Source of the DNA: Nocardiopsis eucommiae
GTDB lineage: Bacteria > Actinomycetota > Actinomycetes > Streptosporangiales > Streptosporangiaceae
DNA length: 64,000 nucleotides
Direction: 5' to 3'
Assembly (NCBI GenBank): GCA_018388625.1
Contig: CP074402.1
Coordinates: 2,914,001 to 2,978,000 of the forward strand
Of the stretch, positions 27,158 through 34,791 are shown piece by piece; the first letter of the stretch is position 1; every line of letters begins with the position of its first letter. The position numbers and the translations under genes are program-made. The notes under the pieces are model-generated. The model saw nothing but the letters and a program-made list of their open reading frames with translations, had not been told where the DNA came from and ran no database searches.

Positions 27158-27676
27158 CACTCACGTCAGCCACACGATCAGCCAGGGTCCGCCGAAGATC
27201 ATCGATCACGTCGGCTGGGTCACTGCCTGGGGCAAGGCCCGATTGGAAGCTCAGGCCGCGCGTCGACAACTCAAAGACCCGAGCTCCTCTTCGTCGCGCC
27301 ACCGAAGTGTCTCGCCCTCGAAGAGCGGACCGTCCGGCCCGACGATCTCGCCGTCCCACGTTCCCGCTGGCGCGGGTACTGAGCCCTCCGAGCCGCGCTT
27401 CGCGCGCAACTCCTCAGCGGCATCTTCGCGCCCCACCTCTGCGAGCTGCACGGCGGTGACACCCGCGACCTCAGCCATCGCAGCGACGGTCTCAGCGGGT
27501 CCTGTCACCGGGATGTACGTGCCTTTGGCTACAACCTGGTAGCCGTTGGCGATCTGTCGCCACCGGCCTTCGCTGATTCCTGCGCGCTCTGCTGCTTGGC
27601 GGGCGCTGAGCTTCGCCCGCTTGATGGCGGACTGGATCAGCTCCCCTTCGGGTGTGGGTGTCGGCTTCTCAGTCAT
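27135..27676 (-). CDS. HTH repressor-like protein, probable phage immunity repressor (frameshifted)
   Basis: A protein of about 180 residues with an N-terminal helix-turn-helix: LSARQAAERAGISEGRWRQI (about residues 20-40), then NGYQVVAKGTYIPVTGPAET. The C-terminal part reads FELSTRGLSFQSGLAPGSDP and ADVIDDLRRTLADRVADVSG after a frame change in the short C run at 27278-27280; without it the protein stops at 27251. The ATG is at 27676. It is divergent from the Cro-like gene, with repeated CTTCGCAC sites in the gap, the layout of a lambda-type switch. It is the best repressor candidate. Confidence 0.72.
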
Positions 27677-27685
27677 GGCGTACAG

Positions 27686-27878
27686 CTTCGCACACCTTCG
27701 CACTCACGGGAATCCCGACCCTGCACAAAATTACCCAACCGAGCCAGCCGGTAAGTAAACCGTTACCGCGCGGATGCGTCACTGCCCCCTGCACGTGAAT
27801 CTTCGCGCGAAGAGTGTTGCCCTTCGCAGTACTTCGCACTATGGTCGTGTCATGGCCACCGACCGCAGAAGTGCGAAG
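27686..27878. promoter_or_regulatory. CTTCGCAC operator array in the immunity switch
   Basis: CTTCGCAC (27686, 27696), CTTCGCAG (27822) and CTTCGCAC (27832) all point the same way. The two pairs each have exact 10-bp spacing, which places them on the same helix face. A perfect palindrome CTTCGCGCGAAG (27801-27812), an inverted copy at 27871-27878 and another repeat CGGTAA/TTACCG (27749-27768) lie among them. One pair is next to the repressor start; the other covers the rightward promoter. They are probably repressor/Cro sites. Confidence 0.65.
27817..27845 (+). promoter_or_regulatory. rightward early promoter giving a leaderless mRNA
   Basis: TTGCCC (27817-27822), a 17-base spacer and TATGGT (27840-27845). 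Transcription would start close to the ATG at 27852, so the Cro-like mRNA would be leaderless, as is common in actinobacteria. No ribosome site is visible. The CTTCGCAG/CTTCGCAC pair lies in the spacer, an ideal place for repression. Confidence 0.55.
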
Positions 27879-28109
27879 CACCCCCTCGATCACCAGCCCG
27901 AAGCAGTCACATGGGCGCGTAGGCAAGCCGGGTTCACCAAGACCCAGCTTGCGAAGGAGATCGGGGTGTCGCTCAGCCTCATCAGCGAGATCGAGGCGGG
28001 CACCCGAAACGCCACCCCGGCGAATCTGAACCTCATCGCCGCAGCACTCGGATGCCCCCGCGTGGTCCTGGAACGCAAGCGCGACCAGTCAGAAGGGGAC
28101 GCGGCATGA
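27852..28109 (+). CDS. Cro-like XRE-family HTH protein
   Basis: An 85-residue protein that is almost only an XRE/lambda-repressor-type domain: VTWARRQAGFTKTQLAKEIG, VSLSLISEIEAGTRNATPAN and LNLIAAALGCPRVVLER. The ATG at 27852 lies directly behind the -10 element. It is divergent from the putative repressor and first in the rightward early operon, so it may act like Cro or as an activator of early genes. Its stop overlaps the next ORF (ATGA). Confidence 0.85.
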   Translation: MATDRRSAKHPLDHQPEAVTWARRQAGFTKTQLAKEIGVSLSLISEIEAGTRNATPANLNLIAAALGCPRVVLERKRDQSEGDAA

Positions 28110-28207
28110 CATCTCAGGAAGAGGCTCACCGCCTCATCGCTGATCTCGCAAAAGCCACCGGAGTCTCCGAAGAGGACCTCTTCAAGTGGTTGGCGTCCCC
28201 CCTGTGA
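28106..28207 (+). CDS. 33-residue ORF
   Basis: A tiny ORF whose ATG overlaps the stop of the Cro-like gene. It reads MTSQEEAHRLIADLAKATGV and ends FKWLASPL. It looks like one amphipathic helix with acidic patches. Overlap at both ends (ATGA, GTGA) and sensible codon use suggest it is translated. Confidence 0.55.
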   Translation: MTSQEEAHRLIADLAKATGVSEEDLFKWLASPL

Positions 28208-28338
28208 ACCCGGGCTGGTCCTACAAGGACACGTTCTTCGCCCGCATGGCGTCGCTACGCGCCGGACCGATGCCCGAACGCGCAGTTCGCGAATTGCGCC
28301 GGATGGTCCGCGCTGGCAACCGCCAAGCCGCTGCCTGA
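28204..28338 (+). CDS. 44-residue basic ORF
   Basis: A GTG start overlaps the previous stop (GTGA). It reads NPGWSYKDTFFARMASLRAG and ends RMVRAGNRQAAA. It is rich in Arg, which suggests nucleic-acid contact. It is part of the early operon; the function is unknown. Confidence 0.5.
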   Translation: MNPGWSYKDTFFARMASLRAGPMPERAVRELRRMVRAGNRQAAA

Positions 28339-28414
28339 CCCCGCACATGAAGATGCCCCCGCCCGGATGCACCCGGACGAGGGCGATGGCACAACCACAC
28401 AAAGGAGCAGTGCC

Positions 28415-28753
28415 GTGACCCACATTACCGACACCCTCACGATCAGCGCGACGAGGCTGATGGACCTCTCCCGGGAGGTGCTCCTCCAGCTGGGGGAGTG
28501 GCAGTACCACCGACACCTCACCGTGCACGCCAGCAACCACCAGGGCGACGCCCCCTCCGTGTTCGTGACCCTGTCGCAGGACGCGGACGAGTTGTCGCGC
28601 CGCGACTTCATCGACGCGTTCTCCATGGCCATGGACGTTCCGGTCCGCACGTTCGAAGACGGCGCCGGCTGGCTGCTCGTGGTGCCGATTCCGGACTACG
28701 ACTCGACCGGTGTGACCGTGTCGGCGTCTGTGTCGGTTGGCGGTGCGCGATGA
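28415..28753 (+). CDS. hypothetical early phage protein
   Basis: A 112-residue protein starting with GTG at 28415 behind AAAGGAG. It begins THITDTLTISATRLMDLSRE and ends VTVSASVSVGGAR. It has an alternating beta pattern without membrane segments. Not recognised. Its stop overlaps the next ATG (ATGA). Confidence 0.65.
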   Translation: MTHITDTLTISATRLMDLSREVLLQLGEWQYHRHLTVHASNHQGDAPSVFVTLSQDADELSRRDFIDAFSMAMDVPVRTFEDGAGWLLVVPIPDYDSTGVTVSASVSVGGAR

Positions 28754-28959
28754 CCGCCCCGCTCACTTCGGCCGAGGCCCGTTTTCACGCTTCGCTTCCG
28801 CACTTCGACGACTCCCGCCTGTGGCGGGTCACCCCTGACGGCCACTTCTGGGTGCGCTGCTGCGACGTGGAGTCCGCGATCCGTTACGACGACGCCGCTG
28901 AGGCGCAGGACGCCGCGCTGTACCACCTCAAGCACTGCCCGGAGGCCCGCCGTGGATAA
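28750..28959 (+). CDS. hypothetical early phage protein
   Basis: A 69-residue protein: MTAPLTSAEARFHASLPHFD, then DGHFWVRCCDVESAIRYDDA and HLKHCPEARRG. The single CC pair and the spaced C and H residues might bind a metal, but no clear zinc-finger spacing is seen. It overlaps both neighbours. Confidence 0.6.
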   Translation: MTAPLTSAEARFHASLPHFDDSRLWRVTPDGHFWVRCCDVESAIRYDDAAEAQDAALYHLKHCPEARRG

Positions 28960-29305
28960 CGCATCGTTCGCCGCGCTCATGGAGGGCGCTGGCTTCTCGG
29001 ACCCGCTGGCGGACCTGTGGGAGATCGCCCTGTTGGACACCGACCCCGAGCCCACCGTGATCGATCCCGCGATGGAGGCTCTGGCGGCTCGTGACATCGC
29101 GTCCGGCGACCTGCTGGCCCGCCCCGCGTTCACCCCCGAGGTTCCCGGGTCGCTGTGGTCCGAGACCGAAGCGGTGTCGGACCGGTTCTTCGGTGACCTG
29201 CTCGCGGGCCCTGAGCCGCAGACCGACCGCGAGGACCGCACCGTCCGGGAGCACGACGAGACCACGCAGGACTGGAGCCGCGCCGCAGAAGGGGACGACC
29301 AGTGA
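28952..29305 (+). CDS. acidic hypothetical early protein
   Basis: A 117-residue, very acidic protein with a GTG start overlapping the previous gene by eight bases: MDNASFAALMEGAGFSDPLA, DTDPEPTVIDPAMEALAARD. It precedes the YqaJ nuclease with a four-base overlap. Acidic proteins in this position sometimes modulate nucleases or mimic DNA, but nothing in the sequence proves that. Confidence 0.6.
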   Translation: MDNASFAALMEGAGFSDPLADLWEIALLDTDPEPTVIDPAMEALAARDIASGDLLARPAFTPEVPGSLWSETEAVSDRFFGDLLAGPEPQTDREDRTVREHDETTQDWSRAAEGDDQ

Positions 29306-30252
29306 CCGCCATCGACGAGCGCACCCTCACCACCCCCACCGGACGCCTCCTCGGTTCGTGGGAGTCCGGGTCTCCTGAGTGGCATGCCGCCCGCGCGTCC
29401 CGCCTCGGTGGGTCCGACATGGCCGCCGTGCTCGGGCGCTCCCCGTGGGTGTCCCCGTACCGGCTGTGGCACCTCAAGGCCGGCCTCGTGAAGGACGGAG
29501 AGACCACGGCCGCGCAGTCCCGGGGCCACTACTTGGAGGACGGCATCCGCCGCTGGTGGGCCGATCAGAACCCCGAGTTCTCGGTCGTCACCGGCGGCAC
29601 GTACACCCACGTCGAGCGCGACTACCAGCTCGCGAACCCCGACGGCCTGCTCGTCCAGGACGGGCGCGTTGCGGGGGTCCTGGAAATCAAGACCGACGCT
29701 CAAGACGACCCCGGCACATGGGGAGTCGAGGGCACCGACCAGATCCCCCTCTACTACCGGACGCAGATCCTCTGGTACCTCGACTGCCTCGGGCTCAAGG
29801 TCGCGCACGTCGCGGTGCTCACCGCGAGGTTGGAGTTCCGGCACTACGTCGTGGAGTACGACCCCGCCGACGCCAAGATCCTCCGCGCCCACGCTGAAGC
29901 GTTCCTCGACTCGCTGCTGTTCGGTGAAGCCCCCGACAAGGACACCACCGACTCCACATACCAGACCGTGCGCGAGCTGCACCCCGACATCGATGACCGG
30001 GAAGTCCAGCTCTCCCACGACCAGGTTGTCGAGTTCACCTCCGCACGCGACGCACTCGCTGACGCCAAGGCGAACTGGACTCTCGTCCGCTCCCGGATGG
30101 GCGAGTGGATGGGTGACGCCAAACGCGCCGAGTTCCTCGGCTTCCGTATCGCGGCCCGCAAGAGCAAGCAGGGCGGAACCCCCTGGGTCGAAGCCGACCG
30201 CAAGTGCCCGCCGTCCACCGACTTCATCTCCGAAGAGGAGTTCGCAGCATGA
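29302..30252 (+). CDS. YqaJ-family viral recombinase (exonuclease)
   Basis: A 316-residue nuclease of the PD-(D/E)XK class, the exonuclease partner of RecT in phage recombination. Motifs: EWHAARASRLGGSDMAAVLG (YqaJ N-terminal signature), SPYRLWHLKAGL, LEDGIRRWWADQNPEF, the acid NPDGLLV, and the catalytic VLEIKTDAQDD (E-x-K). The GTG start overlaps the previous stop. The RecT gene follows with a four-base overlap, so the two form a recombination module. Confidence 0.9.
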   Translation: MTAIDERTLTTPTGRLLGSWESGSPEWHAARASRLGGSDMAAVLGRSPWVSPYRLWHLKAGLVKDGETTAAQSRGHYLEDGIRRWWADQNPEFSVVTGGTYTHVERDYQLANPDGLLVQDGRVAGVLEIKTDAQDDPGTWGVEGTDQIPLYYRTQILWYLDCLGLKVAHVAVLTARLEFRHYVVEYDPADAKILRAHAEAFLDSLLFGEAPDKDTTDSTYQTVRELHPDIDDREVQLSHDQVVEFTSARDALADAKANWTLVRSRMGEWMGDAKRAEFLGFRIAARKSKQGGTPWVEADRKCPPSTDFISEEEFAA

Positions 30253-31142
30253 ACGAGATCGCCATCCGTCAGGGGGACAACCTCGACGAGCGGATCACCT
30301 ACGCCCGCGCCCTGGCCGAAGCCAACCTGCTGCCCAAGCAGTACCGGGGCAACCCCGCGAACGTCCTGTACGCCGTGGACTACGGGAAGTCCCTCGGACT
30401 GGACGCGGTCCAGGCGATGAACTCTGTTCACGTCATCGAGGGCAAGCCGTCCCCGTCCTCGGGCCTGATCAGCGCCATGGTGCGACGTGCGGGCCACAAG
30501 CTTCGGGTCAAGGTTGAGCGCGGCCAGGCCGGGCCTGTTGCGATCGCGCAGATCATCCGGTCCGACGACCCCGAGTGGACGTTCGAGTCTCGGTGGGACA
30601 TGGACCGTGCCCGCAAGGCCGGGGTCGCTGGCAAGAACGTGTGGAAGGCATACCCCGAGGCGATGCTCAAGGCCCGCGCGATCACCGAGGTCGCTCGTGA
30701 GGCGTGCGAGGAAGCCCTGCTCGGGTTCTCCCATTCGGCCGAGGAGATGGGCGCGGAAGTCGACCCGGACGGCAACGTCGTGGAGGTCGCTCCGGCGCAG
30801 AAGCGGGCGGGCGCGACGATCGCTGAGGCGGTCGCGGAGACCGAGGCTGAGGCGCCGGAGAAACCTCCGGTGGACCTGGAGCTGATGAACAGCATGGGCC
30901 GCCTGATGCGGATGCTCGGCTTCGGTCGGGAGGAGGCCCTTCCGTTCGCCAGTGAGGTTGTGGGCCGGGAGGTCACGTCGCGCGCTGACTTGTCGGAGGA
31001 GGAGGTTCGCAAGGTCATCGAGGCTTTGGACGCGCGTCTCCAGGAGCGGGACCGGCAGGCAGAGAACCCGGAGATCGCGGATGCCGAGGTCGTGTCCGAG
31101 GACGAGGCTACCTACGGCGAGTACGTGGGGGCGGAGTCATGA
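30249..31142 (+). CDS. recT: RecT-family single-strand annealing protein
   Basis: A 297-residue annealing protein that pairs single strands made by the neighbouring exonuclease. Family markers: EANLLPKQYRGNPANVLYAV, VHVIEGKPSPSSGLISAMVR (the gkp...s..l..a.v segment), WKAYPEAMLKARAITEVARE and ALLGFSHSAEEMG. A charged C-terminal tail (residues about 190-297) may contact SSB. The ATG at 30249 overlaps the YqaJ stop. Confidence 0.9.
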   Translation: MNEIAIRQGDNLDERITYARALAEANLLPKQYRGNPANVLYAVDYGKSLGLDAVQAMNSVHVIEGKPSPSSGLISAMVRRAGHKLRVKVERGQAGPVAIAQIIRSDDPEWTFESRWDMDRARKAGVAGKNVWKAYPEAMLKARAITEVAREACEEALLGFSHSAEEMGAEVDPDGNVVEVAPAQKRAGATIAEAVAETEAEAPEKPPVDLELMNSMGRLMRMLGFGREEALPFASEVVGREVTSRADLSEEEVRKVIEALDARLQERDRQAENPEIADAEVVSEDEATYGEYVGAES

Positions 31143-31345
31143 GCCGCGCGAGGGCTGACCTGATCGCCCGCAACGGTGTCCGCGAGGTGCCGGACGCTCG
31201 TGCGGCGCTGGAGGACATCGCCGCTGACGAGGCCGCGCACCACGGCGAGTGGGCGCGTGGCCTCACCCCTTCCCAGTACCTGCTGGCGCTGGTGGACCGT
31301 GCGCAGGCCCGCAAGAACATCGCGAAGGAGCAGACCCATGGCTGA
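31139..31345 (+). CDS. small helical hypothetical protein
   Basis: A 68-residue helical protein: SRARADLIARNGVREVPDAR, TPSQYLLALVDRAQARKNIA. The ATG overlaps the recT stop and its own end overlaps the next start by eight bases. It probably belongs to the recombination operon. Not recognised. Confidence 0.6.
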   Translation: MSRARADLIARNGVREVPDARAALEDIAADEAAHHGEWARGLTPSQYLLALVDRAQARKNIAKEQTHG

Positions 31346-31991
31346 CCTGCCGTACAACCACACCGACCTCAACGACACCCGGCTGACCGTCACCGACAGC
31401 CTCATCGGCCTCGTGGCCGTAGGCGAGGGGACCATCACCACGCACGCCCCCACCGGCGCTGACGCCGTCGCTCTGGCCCGCGCCATCCTGGCCGCCGCCG
31501 GGGACACCGGGCACATCGTGGTCAACAACGCCGAAATGGCTCGGTGGGTCTACGAGAACCGGGACGAATGCATTCGGTCCATGCGCGAGCGGGCCGCCGA
31601 GGCGGTTGTGCGCCACCAGGACGGTCTGAACGAGGACCCCGAAGAGGCAATCCGCGCTCTGCCGCTGCTCCCTGACGGCGACGGCGACACGCTGAAGTGC
31701 GCCGGGATGTTCTCCGGCGGTGAGGGCGTGCCAGATCTCTGCGACGGGCTGGCCGGACACGATGGCGACTGCCCTCCTCTCCCCGCTGAGGACTTCGACG
31801 CTGGGTGGCCCGCTGGCCACACTCACGCCCGAGCCGACGAAGCCCGCATCTCCGAACTGGAGAAGCAGGTCGCGGACCTCGCGGCTCTGGTGCACGGCCA
31901 CGGCGAGGACATCGGGCAGGCACAGGCTGCCATTCGGGGGCTCGGGAAGCAGCGCACCGCCCGCCGGTACAACGCGTGGACAGACGGATGA
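31338..31991 (+). CDS. hypothetical phage protein with C-terminal coiled coil
   Basis: A 217-residue protein. The N-terminal part is LTVTDSLIGLVAVGEGTITT, the middle has a Cys/His-rich segment (LKCAGMFSGGEGVPDLCDGL then AGHDGDCPPLP), and residues about 175-200 form a coiled coil (ARISELEKQVADLAALVHGH). Many actinophages encode similar proteins of unknown use. Starts at the ATG at 31338. Confidence 0.65.
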   Translation: MADLPYNHTDLNDTRLTVTDSLIGLVAVGEGTITTHAPTGADAVALARAILAAAGDTGHIVVNNAEMARWVYENRDECIRSMRERAAEAVVRHQDGLNEDPEEAIRALPLLPDGDGDTLKCAGMFSGGEGVPDLCDGLAGHDGDCPPLPAEDFDAGWPAGHTHARADEARISELEKQVADLAALVHGHGEDIGQAQAAIRGLGKQRTARRYNAWTDG

Positions 31992-32179
31992 CCACCCAAG
32001 CCGAGTGCCCCGTGTGCGGTCGGCAGATGACCGTCCGCACCGACGAGCGACTCCCTGCGCACTGGTGGTCCGAGCTGGAGAAACGCCACCGCGAAGCCCC
32101 GTGCGAGGGATCCCAAATGGGCACCCGGTACTGGCCTGAAACCCACGGCATCCGCCACCAGCGCCCTTCACGCACCTAG
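31988..32179 (+). CDS. small zinc-ribbon-like protein
   Basis: A 63-residue protein: MTTQAECPVCGRQMTVRTDE with a CPVC knuckle, then HREAPCEG, ending IRHQRPSRT. The pattern CxxC-N~35-C could bind zinc with a His. It overlaps the previous stop by four bases. Function unknown. Confidence 0.55.
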   Translation: MTTQAECPVCGRQMTVRTDERLPAHWWSELEKRHREAPCEGSQMGTRYWPETHGIRHQRPSRT

Positions 32180-32192
32180 TCCACACCCCCAC

Positions 32193-32223
32193 GGGGCCTC
32201 CGCTGCGGGGGCACGGAGGCCCC
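32193..32223. terminator. perfect GC hairpin before the ruvC-like gene
   Basis: Arms GGGGCCTCC and GGAGGCCCC around 13 bases, between two early genes. No U-run. It could be a terminator, RNA-processing site or transcription pause. Confidence 0.5.
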
Positions 32224-32247
32224 ACCCACACCCCCAGGAGCACACAG

Positions 32248-32781
32248 ATGGACAAGCCCAAGGTCATCGGACTCGACCTTTCACTCGCCTCCACCGGCGT
32301 CGCCTCATCCGCCGGATGGGTCAACTGCATCATCACCAAACCCGACCAGCACCCCACCACGTTCGCGCGGCTCCGCCACATCCGCACCGAAGTCCTCCTC
32401 CACGTCCGCGGCGCCGACCTCGTCGTCGTGGAACAGCTCGCCCTCGGGTCGCAGACCGGCCAGCACCTCACCCGCGCCGGCATGTGGCACATGGTCATGG
32501 ACGCCATCGACGCCGCTGACATCCCGTGGACGTCGGCCACGACCCAGCAGCTGAAGAAGTACGCGACCGGCAAGGGCAACGCGAGCAAGGACGCGACGCT
32601 CCTCGCGGTCGCCCGCCGGTTCCCCGAGTGGGACATCACCGGCAACGACGAAGCCGACTCGCTCGTTCTCGCCGCCATGGGCTCCGACTACCTCGGACAC
32701 CCGCTCGCCGCCCTACCCCAGACCCACCGTGAAGCGCTCGACAAGGTGCGCTGGCCCGACGTCCTGGAGGTCGCCCGATGA
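32248..32781 (+). CDS. RuvC-like Holliday-junction resolvase
   Basis: A 177-residue RNase-H-fold nuclease. It has GLDLSLASTGVASS (first catalytic Asp), VRGADLVVVEQLALGS (catalytic Glu), TSATTQQLKKYATGKGNASK (family Lys-rich segment) and ITGNDEADSLVLAAMGSDY (last catalytic acids). This is the usual phage RuvC-like protein for branched DNA before packaging. The ATG follows CCCAGGAG. WhiB follows with a four-base overlap. Confidence 0.85.
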   Translation: MDKPKVIGLDLSLASTGVASSAGWVNCIITKPDQHPTTFARLRHIRTEVLLHVRGADLVVVEQLALGSQTGQHLTRAGMWHMVMDAIDAADIPWTSATTQQLKKYATGKGNASKDATLLAVARRFPEWDITGNDEADSLVLAAMGSDYLGHPLAALPQTHREALDKVRWPDVLEVAR

Positions 32782-33074
32782 AGAACATCCGCACCGCCCC
32801 GAGGGGCAGCGTCGCCATCGCGGACACCACCACATGGCAGTGGCAGGACGACGCCGAGTGCCGCTTCGAGGACATCGACCTGTTCTTCGACCCCACGATG
32901 CAGGAACAGGCCAAGGAAGTCTGCTCCTGGTGCCCTGTCCGCTCCGAGTGCCTGGACTACGCGATCTCGCGTCCGGAGAAGTACGGCACCTGGGGCGGAC
33001 TCGGAGAAGAGGAGCGAGACAAGGTCCGCATCAACACCCGCCGCCGCCAGCGCAACCTCGGGAGGGCTGCGTGA
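32778..33074 (+). CDS. phage WhiB-like Fe-S transcription factor
   Basis: A 98-residue WhiB-family protein, an actinobacteria-specific iron-sulfur regulator that binds the primary sigma factor. The four cluster cysteines are at AECRFED, VCSWCPVRSECLDY (C...CxxC...C), and the turn YGTWGGLGEEERDKVR follows as in all WhiB proteins. The basic tail RRRQRNLGRAA fits DNA binding. Phage copies (for example in mycobacteriophage TM4) can repress host whiB genes. The ATG overlaps the RuvC-like stop. Confidence 0.92.
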   Translation: MKNIRTAPRGSVAIADTTTWQWQDDAECRFEDIDLFFDPTMQEQAKEVCSWCPVRSECLDYAISRPEKYGTWGGLGEEERDKVRINTRRRQRNLGRAA

Positions 33075-33882
33075 AGACCGCCAGGCATGGAAGCACCGGC
33101 TACACGAAAGGCTGCCGTTGCCAGGTGTGCCGCTCCTCCCGCGCCGTACACCAGAGCCACCGCAACCGCATGAAGGCCTACGGGAGGCCCACCACCGACC
33201 TCGTCAACGCCACCCCGGCCCGCGACCATGTGCGCGCCCTGATGGTTGCCGGGTTCTCCCTGGAACGCATCGCTGAACGGTCCGAGGTCCCGCTCCCCAC
33301 CCTCAACCGGCTGATCTATGGGGTTCCCTCCGAGCAGCGGGCCCCGAGCAAGCGTCTCGCCCCTCGTAACGCGACCGCGATCCTCTCAGTCGTCGCAACC
33401 CTGGACACCCTGCCCGGGTGCGCCTTGTACGACGTGGCCGGGACCCGACGCCGCTCCCTGAGCCTCGCCGTGGCGGGAATGCCGCTCTCCTGGCAGGCCG
33501 AACAGCTCGGGTACGCGGTCACCTACTACCGGCGCAGGGTCATGGGCGCGGATCAGGTGAGCGTCGACATGGTGCGTCGGGTTCGGGCGCTACACGACAC
33601 CTACTGGGACAAGCCGCGGCCGGAGTCACCGATGGTGGCCCGCACCCGCCGGTGGGCCGAAGCCCAGGGTGGGCTTCCGTCTGCCAGCTGGGACGACGAC
33701 CTGATCGACCTGCCGGACGCCGAACTCGAAGCGGAGCTCGCTCGCCGGGTGTCCCGGATGAGCGAGGAGGAGCTTCGCCGGTGTTCGTCGGCGTACAAGG
33801 CCGAGGGGAGAGGTCCCCCGAGGTCGCCGCTGCTGCCCGTGAGTGGCGCCGCCGTCTGCAATCTCAGCGATCCGCTGCCTGA
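33071..33882 (+). CDS. HTH-containing phage protein (frameshifted near the end)
   Basis: A protein of about 270 residues. The N-terminal part has a zinc-knuckle-like TKGCRCQVCRSSRAVHQSHR. HTH-like segments follow: FSLERIAERSEVPLPTLNRL and SWQAEQLGYAVTYYRRRV. The frame breaks in the GGGG run at 33805-33808; one added G gives AEGERSPEVAAAAREWRRRL and a stop at 33882. It may be a transcription factor acting with WhiB, since it overlaps that gene (GTGA). Known relatives in actinophages are unnamed. Confidence 0.65.
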
Positions 33883-33936
33883 CCCTGTTCTGCCCGCCGT
33901 GCACACGCACGGCGGGCCCAACCCCCAGGAGGGGAC

Positions 33937-34244
33937 ATGACCACCCAGATGACCCTCGCGGACGCGCTCGCGGCCGAGGGCATGGCCCGCGCGACCGCCG
34001 CCTCCAGCCCGGACGCCATCACCCAGCTCGACCAGCTCATCGCCCGGTACGCGGCCACGGGGAGGAGTTCTCCGCGAACACCATCCGCAAAGAGCTCCCC
34101 GAGGGCATCCGACCGAACGCGATCGGTGGCCGGTTCCGCAGGGCGGCCGAGCGCGGGCTGATCCGACCGGTCGGCTACGTGGCCTCCACCGACCCCAGGA
34201 CGCACGGGCACGCCGTGCGGGTGTGGCAGGGGGTCCGGCGATGA
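33937..34244 (+). CDS. hypothetical early protein, winged-helix-like (frameshifted)
   Basis: Restored to about 101 residues by one G in the GGGG run at 34059-34062: TQLDQLIARYAATG joins EEFSANTIRKELPEGIRPNA, then IGGRFRRAAERGLIRPVGYV. The second half looks like a small winged-helix domain and ends VRVWQGVRR. The ATG follows CAGGAGGGGAC. Its role is unknown. Confidence 0.6.
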
Positions 34245-34426
34245 CCCACGACTACGACGTGTTCACGGCTCCCGCCACCACCGACCAGACCGACCCCGAA
34301 AGTGCCCACGACCAGAAGGTCCGCACGCAGTTCGCCCGTGAGCTCGCGGTGATGCTCGACGGCGAAGGCCAGGATCACGCGGCGGACCTAGTGAGGCACG
34401 CGCCCACGGACGGCCAGTGGCCATGA
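34241..34426 (+). CDS. small acidic hypothetical protein
   Basis: A 61-residue protein, MTHDYDVFTAPATTDQTDPE then QFARELAVMLDGEGQDHAAD, overlapping the previous stop. A single amphipathic helix is likely. It converges on a minus-strand HTH gene, with a terminator between. Confidence 0.55.
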   Translation: MTHDYDVFTAPATTDQTDPESAHDQKVRTQFARELAVMLDGEGQDHAADLVRHAPTDGQWP

Positions 34427-34435
34427 CGCACGCCG

Positions 34436-34458
34436 AAAAGCCCGCACGCAGGCGGGCT
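34436..34458 (-). terminator. terminator of the minus-strand HTH gene
   Basis: Stem AGCCCGC / GCGGGCT with a six-base loop. On the minus strand it is followed by a T-run (AAAA at 34436-34439 on the plus strand), so it ends the small HTH gene's transcript. Confidence 0.7.
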
Positions 34459-34475
34459 GATTCACGCAGGTTGAC

Positions 34476-34667
34476 CTACTCGGTGACCTTGCCGTCGCGG
34501 ATCTTGCCGATGTACTGCGGCGTCCAGTCGACGGACCGCGCGATGACGTTCAGGCCCTTGCCGTCGCGCTCGTTGAGCTCGTCGCGGATGCCCTTCATGA
34601 GGGCTTCGCGGGCGCGGTCGAAGTCGTCGCGTAGTGCGCGCAGGTGTGGGATCTCCTTCTCAGCCAT
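34476..34667 (-). CDS. 63-residue HTH protein on the minus strand
   Basis: A small protein, MAEKEIPHLRALRDDFDRAR then LNVIARSVDWTPQYIGKIRD, whose second half is a helix-turn-helix of the sigma-70 region-4 or Xre-like type. It runs against the early genes and has its own terminator. Upstream lie a good promoter and three GCGAAACA repeats. It could be a second immunity or timing switch inside the early region. Confidence 0.7.
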   Translation of the reverse strand: MAEKEIPHLRALRDDFDRAREALMKGIRDELNERDGKGLNVIARSVDWTPQYIGKIRDGKVTE

Positions 34668-34693
34668 GCCTTACATAGTTGCACAACTCGTGA

Positions 34694-34772
34694 GCGAAAC
34701 AAAGATGCGAAACAGAGTTGACAGTCTCGCACTGCCCGCCTAGTGTCATCAGTGTTGCGAAACAAAGTTTCA
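34694..34772. promoter_or_regulatory. early promoter with GCGAAACARAG repeats
   Basis: A strong plus-strand promoter, TTGACA (34718-34723), 17-base spacer, TAGTGT (34741-34746). GCGAAACAAAG or GCGAAACAGAG occurs at 34694, 34707 and 34757, two sites just upstream of -35 and one just downstream of -10. The last overlaps an inverted repeat GAAAC-AAA-GTTTC. A palindrome-like AGTTG-CA-CAACT lies at 34677. Probable operator for the divergent HTH protein or the immunity repressor. Confidence 0.6.
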
Positions 34773-34791
34773 CTTCTGGCAAGGAGGACTC

